In this document: one piece after another, positions 55,229 through 64,000 of the stretch
How the letters are laid out: the number at the start of each line of letters is the position of its first letter
How positions within the stretch are numbered: the stretch's first letter is position 1
Assembly (NCBI RefSeq): GCF_963678635.1
Contig: NC_087063.1
Coordinates: 85,421,574-85,485,573, forward strand
Source: Symsagittifera roscoffensis
Taxonomy: Eukaryota; Xenacoelomorpha; Acoela; Convolutidae
Reading direction: 5' to 3'
Length of the DNA stretch: 64,000 nt
Notes under the pieces: model-generated
What the model saw: the letters and a program-made list of their open reading frames with translations, nothing else
Told to the model about the DNA's origin: nothing
Database searches by the model: none
Program-made: the position numbers and the translations under genes

Positions 55229-58200
55229 ATGAGTTTAGACAAGTCAAGGATACCAAAACGAGGTAATAGCTCTAGGAAATTCATACCTGAAAAGCAAAGA
55301 AAAACGATGACCGATCCTTTTGTGGATTGGATCAAGCGAACCCGGTCCGATAAAGAGGGGACGGTTTCAGGCAGAATGGTTGAAACGAGAAGTCAAAAGA
55401 CCTCAGAAGAGCGAAGAGAACTGTTAGAAGTGGAGGTCAATACGGACCATACCATGAACGACAACCAGGGAGTAAATGGACTGGAAGGGAGAGGCAGAAG
55501 GCTGGCGAGTGAATCTACTCCGGTAGAACAAGGCCATGATTTTGCCACTTCCACCGGGACGTTGGATCGAGAGGAGATGTCGGAACTGTCCGACATCTCA
55601 ACTGAAGTAACGGCAACTAGAAGATCTCCGACAGACAACACTATGATGGCAAGCGGAACTGGAAAACAATCAACCTCATCATCGTTCTCAGAAAGAATGA
55701 AGAACACCTTCGGAAACATCTTTCCATTCAGCATGGGAGGAGGAGCAGGAAACGATGGGGAGTCCCAGGAGGAAGAGGATGAAGAGGAGCAAGGGGACTT
55801 TGGATCTCAAGTCAGTCTCAATAGTTCGATCCAGGAGAGTGAGGCACACGTCGGAAGAGAGACTGGAACCATGGATAAATTTGGTGTAGTGACAACGATA
55901 AGCAAAGAGGCAAACACGCCGGGCCAGTCGAAGGACTTCACGATTAGGACAAGTTCGGAGCCACAACTTGAAGAGAGTAGAACCAGAGGGCTTGGCAACG
56001 CGTTAGCGGATCCTGAAATAGATAATGATAAAACGTCAAGACAGAGAGTCAAGGCCCGGATCTCTACCAGCACGAAGCTACCTGGGACCGACAGAGTTAC
56101 ACCACCACTAGTGACGCCACTCATGGATAACGGGGCAGCACTAGAGGAAGCCTTAAACAACATAGTGGGCAGTTTAGGAGAACAAAATGAACAGATGTCG
56201 ATAAGGATGAGTGAACTGGAAAGAGCAGTTCACATTGAAAGAGAAAGTCTGCGGGAAGAAATAAACCGCAACAGACAAGAAGTTGGCAGAAGCGAAAAAC
56301 GCTTGAAAGAAAGAACGGACGAACATATGACGAGGAACTTGTCGCGAATGACAAGAGAGGCGGAACAGAGGGAGTTACGCTTAAGAGCCGACATGGAGAA
56401 GTTAAGAATTCAGCAAGAGCAGTCTCTTGGGTCTCTTGACACAAAGATAGACGCGATGATGGAGAGGCGAACGCAGGCTATCATGGATAGGTTGGACGGG
56501 CTACTAAGCAGCAAGAGTGGACCAAAAGAAGGAGAGCCGAACTCGGGAGGTCCCAGCAGGGAACCGAGGGTGAACTTCAATGAACATCAAAGGAGGAAGA
56601 CAAATGGATCCACTAGAGGCAGGGGCAGTTCATCAGGCTATGCCACAAGGGGTAATACAGCATGGGGCCCGAACAGTAGAGCAAGTTCAACGGGGAACAG
56701 ACAAACCTCGAACGAACGACCAACGCAAAGCACACATGCGACCGGGAGAAGCGATTCTGGCAACATGGGGCATACAAGCCCGAGGAGGAGTCACATGGGC
56801 CAAGCGGGAAACGCTCATGGTGATTCGGATTGCAGGGATGCACCGCACACAGAGCCTTCGACAAGGTGTGAGGACACTCAGGCGGGACACTCAAGGGATG
56901 CTACGGCAATGGCCACAGCATTTGAACCCCTGAACAGGTCTTTGGAGACATTCCTGACGCGGTTATCTAGAACCAATGAACGCAGTGAAAAGTCCAGAAG
57001 AGTCTTTAAGAAGCCAAGATGCTACAAGGACGAATCTGATGGCTGTATTGATACCTGGATAGAGGTAATGAAGCTGCATTTCGAGGAAGAGGACTTGTCG
57101 GAGAGACAGGAATGCAGCGCGCTCACCAGCAACTTAGAAGGGACAGCCCTGAACTGTGTCATGGCTAAGAAACAGTATCAACGTGACACTGCTGAGAAAA
57201 TCTTCGAAATCTTGTTAAACCGTTTCGGATCAGGGGTGCAGGGGCACCAGGCGATGATGCGCTTCGAGAAACGGAGGCAACGAGAAGATGAAACAATAGA
57301 CAAGTTTCTCGATGATTTGGAAATGCTGAGAAGACGCATCCAACCGGATGAGTCAAACCGAAGGATGAACCTGGCCGTAGCCTCAAAATTCATCGATGGT
57401 GTGAAAAATGATGAACTTCGTACGATGCTAGCAACGCATTACACACCACTATCAACTAATGCGCCAACACCGGAGGAGTTGAGGCTCAAATCAAAAGAGT
57501 ATCTTTTGTTGAAACCTCCTTCGAGATCTGGATATTACAAGAACAATTATGGCAATTTTAACAACGGACCAGCTAACCAAGGGAACAATTGGTACAAACC
57601 GAGGGATGATATGGACAAGAGACGTTCTTGTGCTAATTGCAGTTCAACAGACCATCATGTGTCAGCATGCCCAGCTTACAAACAAGGCATGAAAGCAATA
57701 GGCTTTAGCCTCGAGGACGAAGATGCGTCAGAGTTGGATCATGAGGATTTCATGAGAGGAGTGATTGCGAAATTTGGCCCGAGGTGTTTCTTTTGTAACT
57801 TGGAAGGTCATTTTAAATCAGATTGTCCGCAATTCTGGGATGCAGTGGCAGACATCAAGCATCCAAGGCATGAAGAAGCTTTGTCAGGAGTGAAAGCAAG
57901 CAAGGCTCGACTTTTGAGCGAAGCAGAGGCACGCAGGAAGGACAAACCTCAAGAGCTGGCGGCAAAGAAAATGCAAGCAGTAACAGAAGAAGCACGTGAA
58001 CCGGAACCAGCAACTGCGGCCGATGACTTCAAGATCGATTATAAGGCAGCCGCAAAGGATGCTCTAAATAGAGTACAGCAGGAATTGGTGACGAAAGAGA
58101 TCGAACAAAAAGTGAAACTTGAACTGGAAAAAGAAAAGCTTCAGGAGCAACTGAATACCTTCGAGGCAATGGAGTTCGAGGAGACGAAAACACCAAGCAG

Positions 58201-61200
58201 TTTAGATATGAAACTTAAAGTGATCTCCGGTAAGAGGTTCGGCATGGCGCCGCAGGGAAAGAAGATACAGTCGATAATCTCAGTGGCTGGACACCAGGTA
58301 ATAAGAAATTTGAGTGAACCATCAGAGTTCACTTTAATGCATTTGGACACATATGCAGATTATCTGAGGCAGGTGGAGCCACGCACTGAGTCGAGAGCTG
58401 TGCGAGCACTACTAACGACGGGTGGCCCTCGCATGAAGAAACTTCATGGACGCTACTTGGAGGTCTATGGGCCGTATCAAATAATGCTGAACGTGGATGG
58501 AATCAGCAACTACACCAGGACTTACATAACAACAGATGATGACCAAATGGGGCAGATCTATTTGGGTGAAGAGGAACTCAAAGTCCGCAGGATAGGCCAT
58601 GACGCCATGATGGAACAAGACGCGGTACATATTGGATATGAAGCAGATGTGACAGCACACCTGCTTGACACCAACGGAACAAAAATCGGAGTCACAGGGC
58701 TTCTGGACACAGGCGCGGTGGTGAGTGTGATGCCGATAAAAACCTGGGAGAGAATGGGCTTCACGCGGGAAGATCTGATTCCTACGAATCTCCGACTAGC
58801 CGCTGCAAATCGAGGAGCTATCTACGTAGCCGGAAGAACACCGGTGACGGTCCTTCACATGGGAGGACGGAACCTTTGGATGAGCTTCCTGGTGGTAGAG
58901 AATCTGGACGACGCCGACCAATTCATCTTGGGCAGAGATTTTGTCAGGAACTTTGACGTGATGATTGACTTGAACAACGGTCTAATACGGATTAGAAACC
59001 CGGACCGAAAGTATGTTAAGAGACCAATTAATAGGATAATAACAGACGAGAATAAGGTACCAGTTTTTTTGGATAGAAAAGTAAAATTACAACCAGGACA
59101 AGCTGTAGTAGCAATTTTTAGAATGAGAAATTTAAATTCGTTAAGTGATAGCAAACAGGTTTGCTTAGTACCGAATCCAAATAGTCAGAGTTCGGTGATT
59201 TTAGGCCGGAGCTTCTCGGTAACGCGAAACGGACTGTGTGTCAGTGTGTTGTTGAACACACTGGACACCACGGTTTCAATCCAGCGTGGAAAGAAGCTTG
59301 GTTACGCATTGCCGATGAGGACCGACTATGAAGAGACACAAAACTTGAAGAAATATAGTGTGAAAGACTGTCCTTATCATGCGAATAAAGATAAAATCTT
59401 AAAGAGAATTAATGAATTAAAATCTATTCGTAAATTGTTTTCAATGAAATCCGAAACGGACGACGGCTTATCAAGCTGCTCGAATTTTCCGGAACGCCCC
59501 TCGTCATATGAACTAGATTCTGACAAACCGGTTTTGCCAGAAATAGAACATTTAAAAGGAAAAATAGGTGAGGGAGATTTTGAAAAATTGCGGGACCTCC
59601 TAGATCGGAACGCCGAAGTATTTTCAAAACATAAGGCGGACATCGGTTGCTGTAATTTCGTCGAACACGAAATCGAACTAGAAGAGGGCGCCGTTCCCCA
59701 TAGGGAAGGCGCAAGGCGAATGACGCCACATAAATCAGAAGCGTGCCGAGCGGAAATAGAAATGTTGCTTGAATACGACATGATAGAACCCTCGAAATCA
59801 CCATGGGCTTGCGGAGTAGTAATGGCGAAAAAGAAAGGGGGGCAGCTTAGATTTTGTTGCGACTTTCGTTACTTGAACGCGGTAACGATTAAAGATGCGT
59901 ACCCGATACCGCGAATAGACGAGAGCCTATCCAAACTTGGTGATGCAAAGTTCTTCACCACATTGGACTTGGGTTCTGCCTTCTGGCAGGTTCCTCTGCG
60001 AAAGAAGGACAGGGAGAAAACCGGATTCGCGTGCGAATTGGGGTTGTACCAGTGGAAGAGGATGCCCTTCGGCTTGTGCAATGCAACAGCAACCTTTCAA
60101 AGGCTGATGGCTCAGGCTTTGACAGGAGTGACCAAAAAGTACGGGAATCTCTTGATGTGCTACGTGGATGACGTAGTCATAGCGACACCAACCCTGGAGG
60201 ATCACATTGATCGACTCGATGAGGTCTTCGGATGTATGAAAAGAGCAGGCTTGAAATGCAAACCATCGAAATGTGAAATCCGTAGGGATTCGATCAAGTA
60301 CCTGGGAAGAATGGTGGACAGGCATGGTGTGAGGCCAGATCCAGAAGCAGTAGAGGCTGTGCTGACATGGAAAGCTCCTAGAACGGACACACAGCTCATG
60401 AGCTTCCTAGGGTTTGCCAATTACTACCGAGAAATCATAAAAGGATACGCGGACAAGGTGTACCCGATGCAGAAGCTGATGCGCAACAAAGGGAAAAAGT
60501 TCGAATGGAACGATGAGGCACAAGTTGCTTTCGAGAACATAAAGCGGGAACTGTGCGAAGCGCCAGTGCTGGGCATGCCTACAGAAAAGGGCATGTATGT
60601 TCTTGACACAGACGCATCGGTGGTGGCCATCTCAGGAATATTGCATCAAGAGCAAGAATGGAACGGAAGAACAGTCCTCCGTCCCATTGCATACGGCAGC
60701 AAGTTCTTGAGTGACACAGAGATGAAATATGGCGCACCGAAAGCAGAAATGTTTGCAGTAGTCACCTTCGTGGAAAAGTACCGTGCATACTTGGGGAGCG
60801 CTCCCTTCAAGTTACGCGTGGACAACAGAGCGTTATCCTGGTTGAAGACCTACTCGATGGATCAGAGTTATATTGGTAGATGGATAGTAAGACTGGATGG
60901 CTACCATATGATAATCGAACACAGGATGCGTGATAAACACCAGAATGCTGACAGTCTCAGCAAGAAAACTGAGTTCTATGAAAGATTGGAGCAGAAGCAG
61001 GCCAATCAGGCGGAAGTAAAGGAGGGATTCTCGTTTCTGGACAAAGAAACTTATGAAGCGCTTCCCTTAACGAGATGGTTGGATAAGTCTGGACATCCAA
61101 TTCCGGGGCATCCTGAGTTACCTGTAGAGAAAGCAGCCGAGATAAAGATCCTGTCAAGGGAGGACCCGGTCCCCTTGGATTTGTTGCTGCGCTCGAACCT

Positions 61201-64000
61201 GGTGCAGCAAGAACTCTCTCGCATGAATATAAACAGCCTCTCATTATTGGATAAAACGGTGCAAGTCACACCACAAGTGATGCGGATACTGGGTGGATTG
61301 TTAGAAAGAGAAGTGACCAGAGATGACCCCGAGTGGACAGCAGCAGTGGCATCGCTAACAGTCAGTGAGAAAGTGAAGATCATGCCGTCCAGACAACAGC
61401 ACGAAGAGAACAAGAGGGATTGTAGGACAATAGTTCAGCAACTAGTATCCTCAATACCCCAGGAGATTTTAACCAGTACTTCTTACGGACAGAAAGGACA
61501 GGAGAGCGGCAAGCAAAAGAAAACTGTCACCTTTGTAGACCGGGAAAAAGAGGGTGAAGAGGTAGAACAAAATCTGCTGCAAGACTATTTGTCCGGGGAG
61601 AAGGATGAGGAGAAAAACCAGCGATCACAAGATCAACACCCGGGACAAGAAAATTTGTCCGGGGAGTCCGAGATAGACGAGAAAATTCCTGATGAGAAAC
61701 AGGACCTAGAGAACAAAGCTTTGTCCGGGGAGTTCAGATGGATGCGAAGGAAATACGGACATGATCTGGAGGAGCGTGCAGTCTCTAGCACAACACCTTC
61801 GACGGATGATAAGTCAGAAAGCTCGAGAATGAACACCTATTCAGACAGGGATTCGACCTCGGGATCAGAACTGTCAGAACTGGCGATACACACGCTACTA
61901 GTGGAAACTCGGGCGAGAAACCTGGACAGAGAGGTGTACCAGGATCCTGACAGTGATCGCTACCTAATACCAAGCGAAAGAGTCTTTGACAACGCAGCGG
62001 ATGACTTAGAAACGATAGCGGTATCGAAACGTTCGATAAGCCTGTTGCCGCAGAAAGAGGTAGTCAGGACTGATCTTCAGCCGTTTCAACAAGAAACACA
62101 ACCGTTGGCGAAGATTTGGTGCGTTAAGATGGAAGAAGACACACATCAGCCCAACGAGCTGAACATTCAGATGAGAGTCATGAAGACGTACTTGAAGGCG
62201 AGATACAGACTCTCGGACCTTCTAAGGGCGCAGAGAAATGATCGCATGACAAGCAACCTAAAAAGGTGGATAGAAAACGGTGCACCTGACAAAGGTGACC
62301 TGGAAGAAGACAGCTATAGGATCCTGAGACAATGCTTCATGCAGAAGGAGGGGAGATTATATCTGAACAAGGACGGGATCGTGGCTTGCAGGAGAAGAGA
62401 AGAAGACAAGGTCTTATACAAATATAACGCGATAGTGTTGCCGCAACTCTATCAGACAGAACTATTATTCAGGTCGCATGATCAAATGGGCCATCAAGGG
62501 ATCGACAAAGTGTATCAGAGGATCCTGAAGCGCTTTGAGTGGCCTGGGATGAAAAAGGCATGCGAGAAATGGGTGACAGCATGTCTGTCATGCCAACAGG
62601 TCAAGGATCCTAGGAAGTTGCGATTTCCTTTACAATCAATTGAGTCGTCTGAATTCAACGAGGTGGTGCAGATAGATCACCAGAAGATATGCATGACAGA
62701 CAGCGGTTACAACCAAGTCTTGGTCATGATAGATCACTTCACGAAGTATGCAGAGGCCGTGCCCTGCATCACTGCCTCGGCGGAAGAGACATGCGACCAC
62801 CTGATCAATACGTGGATAGCAAGACACGGATGTCCAATGACGTTTCAATCGGACAATGGAACGGCTTTCGTAGGCGAGCTTACGAAAGAGCTTATGAGAC
62901 GGTCACAAGTCGCTCAGGCTCACTCCACGACATACCACCCTCAGACGAATGGCTTAGTGGAAAGACAGAATAGGACGTTAGTGTCGATGCTGAGGGTATA
63001 TTGTTCCAGGTACATGACCGATTGGGACAGATACCTTCCACAGGTGATGGGAGCTTATAATAGCACGCAACACTCCACCACTGGGGTCAGTCCACACATG
63101 ATGCTGACGGGACACGAGAAGTCTTTACCCTTGACATTCTTCTACCCAGAGTATGAGGGGAAGAAAACATCTCCACAGGTTTACGTGAGGGATGTGATCA
63201 GACGTCAACAGGAGTTGAACGATCTGTGTAGACGAAATACTCAGCGAGCACAGGCAAGGCAGAGGAAAAGATTCGACAAGAAAGCAGCTGGTGCAAAAGC
63301 CTATTCGGTGGGAGACTACGTATGGGTATTTCAGAACGTTATACCACCGAAAGGAACAAAGAAGCTTCTAAAAAAGTGGAGGGGACCCTTCATGATTACG
63401 GAGGTGCACCAGGAGGGACGCTTTTATAGACTGAGTACTGGCCGGGCCGCCCACTACGAAAACATCAAGCCACACAATCCATCGACAGAAGACTGGTGTA
63501 TACCTGCAGACCTGGAAGAAGGGGATTATTTAATGATAGATCCTGCTTGTGAGGTCAATGAAAAGGGCACCAGAGAGAAGAACGATGGAAACGAGGTCGT
63601 AGAGGAAGGTACGGATACACCATTGGACCTGGATCCAAACGAACAGATCGAAGCGGAAGATGAAACCTTACCCTACGCAGAAGAGGATTGGCGGGATCCC
63701 GAACAGACAGAGGTTCCCAAGAACTTGGAACCAGATCTTCCGTTCACGATGCAGACTCGTCAGAAAGACGGGACGAGACTAAGAAAGAAATACAATCCTT
63801 ACGGTGACGACTTTGTAGTGGATAGGATAGATCTAAAGAAAATAGTGGAGGAAGTAGTGGGTTTAGAGGAAATAACAGTGTCACAGGACATTGACATAGT
63901 CGATGATCACAACGATGAGTGGGTTGACGACTGGTCGAAACCCGAGGTGGAGTTCGACGATGAGCAACAGCAGTCAAATGAACAAGACCTGACGAACCTG
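55229..64000 (+). CDS. giant Ty3/gypsy Gag-Pol polyprotein (open at window end)
   Basis: A single frame from ATG at 55229 (an in-frame TAA is two codons upstream) to the last base, 2,924 codons with no stop seen. Order by codon: polar N-terminus; coiled coil about 305-410; capsid-like Gag about 600-740; CCHC knuckles at 801 and 853; aspartic protease LDTGAVVS (Asp 1160); RT YVDD (1645); RNase H TDAS (Asp 1795); integrase H2C2 zinc region from about 2416; D,D-35-E triad Asp 2483, Asp 2542, Glu 2578; GPF motif about 2718; and an acidic tail of at least 175 residues. All catalytic motifs are intact, so the copy may be active. Gag and Pol are in one frame, so no frameshift is needed. About 500 codons between RNase H and integrase are Glu/Gln/Ser-rich and unlike usual linkers. 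The tail may be a C-terminal extension or an env-like part; no transmembrane segment is visible before the edge. Confidence 0.93.
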   Translation, partial: MSLDKSRIPKRGNSSRKFIPEKQRKTMTDPFVDWIKRTRSDKEGTVSGRMVETRSQKTSEERRELLEVEVNTDHTMNDNQGVNGLEGRGRRLASESTPVEQGHDFATSTGTLDREEMSELSDISTEVTATRRSPTDNTMMASGTGKQSTSSSFSERMKNTFGNIFPFSMGGGAGNDGESQEEEDEEEQGDFGSQVSLNSSIQESEAHVGRETGTMDKFGVVTTISKEANTPGQSKDFTIRTSSEPQLEESRTRGLGNALADPEIDNDKTSRQRVKARISTSTKLPGTDRVTPPLVTPLMDNGAALEEALNNIVGSLGEQNEQMSIRMSELERAVHIERESLREEINRNRQEVGRSEKRLKERTDEHMTRNLSRMTREAEQRELRLRADMEKLRIQQEQSLGSLDTKIDAMMERRTQAIMDRLDGLLSSKSGPKEGEPNSGGPSREPRVNFNEHQRRKTNGSTRGRGSSSGYATRGNTAWGPNSRASSTGNRQTSNERPTQSTHATGRSDSGNMGHTSPRRSHMGQAGNAHGDSDCRDAPHTEPSTRCEDTQAGHSRDATAMATAFEPLNRSLETFLTRLSRTNERSEKSRRVFKKPRCYKDESDGCIDTWIEVMKLHFEEEDLSERQECSALTSNLEGTALNCVMAKKQYQRDTAEKIFEILLNRFGSGVQGHQAMMRFEKRRQREDETIDKFLDDLEMLRRRIQPDESNRRMNLAVASKFIDGVKNDELRTMLATHYTPLSTNAPTPEELRLKSKEYLLLKPPSRSGYYKNNYGNFNNGPANQGNNWYKPRDDMDKRRSCANCSSTDHHVSACPAYKQGMKAIGFSLEDEDASELDHEDFMRGVIAKFGPRCFFCNLEGHFKSDCPQFWDAVADIKHPRHEEALSGVKASKARLLSEAEARRKDKPQELAAKKMQAVTEEAREPEPATAADDFKIDYKAAAKDALNRVQQELVTKEIEQKVKLELEKEKLQEQLNTFEAMEFEETKTPSSLDMKLKVISGKRFGMAPQGKKIQSIISVAGHQVIRNLSEPSEFTLMHLDTYADYLRQVEPRTESRAVRALLTTGGPRMKKLHGRYLEVYGPYQIMLNVDGISNYTRTYITTDDDQMGQIYLGEEELKVRRIGHDAMMEQDAVHIGYEADVTAHLLDTNGTKIGVTGLLDTGAVVSVMPIKTWERMGFTREDLIPTNLRLAAANRGAIYVAGRTPVTVLHMGGRNLWMSFLVVENLDDADQFILGRDFVRNFDVMIDLNNGLIRIRNPDRKYVKRPINRIITDENKVPVFLDRKVKLQPGQAVVAIFRMRNLNSLSDSKQVCLVPNPNSQSSVILGRSFSVTRNGLCVSVLLNTLDTTVSIQRGKKLGYALPMRTDYEETQNLKKYSVKDCPYHANKDKILKRINELKSIRKLFSMKSETDDGLSSCSNFPERPSSYELDSDKPVLPEIEHLKGKIGEGDFEKLRDLLDRNAEVFSKHKADIGCCNFVEHEIELEEGAVPHREGARRMTPHKSEACRAEIEMLLEYDMIEPSKSPWACGVVMAKKKGGQLRFCCDFRYLNAVTIKDAYPIPRIDESLSKLGDAKFFTTLDLGSAFWQVPLRKKDREKTGFACELGLYQWKRMPFGLCNATATFQRLMAQALTGVTKKYGNLLMCYVDDVVIATPTLEDHIDRLDEVFGCMKRAGLKCKPSKCEIRRDSIKYLGRMVDRHGVRPDPEAVEAVLTWKAPRTDTQLMSFLGFANYYREIIKGYADKVYPMQKLMRNKGKKFEWNDEAQVAFENIKRELCEAPVLGMPTEKGMYVLDTDASVVAISGILHQEQEWNGRTVLRPIAYGSKFLSDTEMKYGAPKAEMFAVVTFVEKYRAYLGSAPFKLRVDNRALSWLKTYSMDQSYIGRWIVRLDGYHMIIEHRMRDKHQNADSLSKKTEFYERLEQKQANQAEVKEGFSFLDKETYEALPLTRWLDKSGHPIPGHPELPVEKAAEIKILSREDPVPLDLLLRSNLVQQELSRMNINSLSLLDKTVQVTPQVMRILGGLLEREVTRDDPEWTAAVASLTVSEKVKIMPSRQQHEENKRDCRTIVQQLVSSIPQEILTSTSYGQKGQESGKQKKTVTFVDREKEGEEVEQNLLQDYLSGEKDEEKNQRSQDQHPGQENLSGESEIDEKIPDEKQDLENKALSGEFRWMRRKYGHDLEERAVSSTTPSTDDKSESSRMNTYSDRDSTSGSELSELAIHTLLVETRARNLDREVYQDPDSDRYLIPSERVFDNAADDLETIAVSKRSISLLPQKEVVRTDLQPFQQETQPLAKIWCVKMEEDTHQPNELNIQMRVMKTYLKARYRLSDLLRAQRNDRMTSNLKRWIENGAPDKGDLEEDSYRILRQCFMQKEGRLYLNKDGIVACRRREEDKVLYKYNAIVLPQLYQTELLFRSHDQMGHQGIDKVYQRILKRFEWPGMKKACEKWVTACLSCQQVKDPRKLRFPLQSIESSEFNEVVQIDHQKICMTDSGYNQVLVMIDHFTKYAEAVPCITASAEETCDHLINTWIARHGCPMTFQSDNGTAFVGELTKELMRRSQVAQAHSTTYHPQTNGLVERQNRTLVSMLRVYCSRYMTDWDRYLPQVMGAYNSTQHSTTGVSPHMMLTGHEKSLPLTFFYPEYEGKKTSPQVYVRDVIRRQQELNDLCRRNTQRAQARQRKRFDKKAAGAKAYSVGDYVWVFQNVIPPKGTKKLLKKWRGPFMITEVHQEGRFYRLSTGRAAHYENIKPHNPSTEDWCIPADLEEGDYLMIDPACEVNEKGTREKNDGNEVVEEGTDTPLDLDPNEQIEAEDETLPYAEEDWRDPEQTEVPKNLEPDLPFTMQTRQKDGTRLRKKYNPYGDDFVVDRIDLKKIVEEVVGLEEITVSQDIDIVDDHNDEWVDDWSKPEVEFDDEQQQSNEQDLTNL

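Noticed and set aside
56580-56933. 117-codon plus-strand ORF inside the Gag region
   Set aside because: Shadow frame of the uninterrupted Gag-Pol ORF.

Overview
The window is nuclear DNA from an animal, most likely an invertebrate; I cannot name the lineage. The evidence is spliced genes with GT-AG introns (and one apparent GC-AG intron), metazoan-type genes (an LHPP-like HAD phosphatase and a DUF4062-NTPase-TPR protein), non-LTR retrotransposons of the CR1/Jockey type, Ty3/gypsy LTR elements, hairpin and hAT-like miniature transposons, tRNA-like repeats and an AT-rich, repeat-loaded intergenic background. There are no operons or bacterial genes.

Layout. 1-877: the 5' coding exons of an LHPP-like phosphatase on the minus strand, running off the left edge. 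1354-2283: a possible two-exon small gene. About 2220-3105: nine copies of a ~99-bp tandem repeat. 3105-4370: a decayed plus-strand non-LTR element split by a palindromic MITE. 4424-8420: a nearly intact minus-strand CR1-like element (ORF1 and ORF2, one in-frame TAG, an ATT-type tail). 8420-31700: a gene desert made of old repeats: diverged tandem units, a decayed ~180-bp satellite in three blocks, tRNA-like repeats, recurrent short hairpins, a hAT-like MITE with an 8-bp target duplication, and a recent 1.33-kb tandem duplication. 31768-32271: a small, very acidic repeat protein on the minus strand. 33555-44441: a 13-exon plus-strand gene whose splice phases all close into a 1,075-residue protein (DUF4062, P-loop NTPase, TPR-like C-terminus); one of its introns is almost wholly a 5'-truncated retrotransposon. 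44798-45261: a second MITE with an 8-bp target duplication. 47059-50957: a 3.9-kb Ty3/gypsy copy with 99-bp LTRs, a 5-bp target duplication and a damaged integrase. 50963-55228: a long non-coding stretch with a diverged ~0.94-kb tandem repeat and many copies of a CCGGAGGGGT motif. 55229-64000: an uninterrupted 2,924-codon Gag-Pol frame of a large Ty3/gypsy element that leaves the window still open.

The two most interesting signals are both in the LTR elements. In the short-LTR copy, the 14 nt next to the 5' LTR are a perfect reverse complement of a stretch inside the LTR, placed where a transcript start is expected. This suggests Tf1-like self-priming instead of tRNA priming. Upstream of the giant Gag-Pol, CCGGAGGGGT motifs become a phased 41-bp array, and several are paired with upstream ACCCTTC partners as if forming stems. 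Domain and splice assignments were made by eye; no database search was run.
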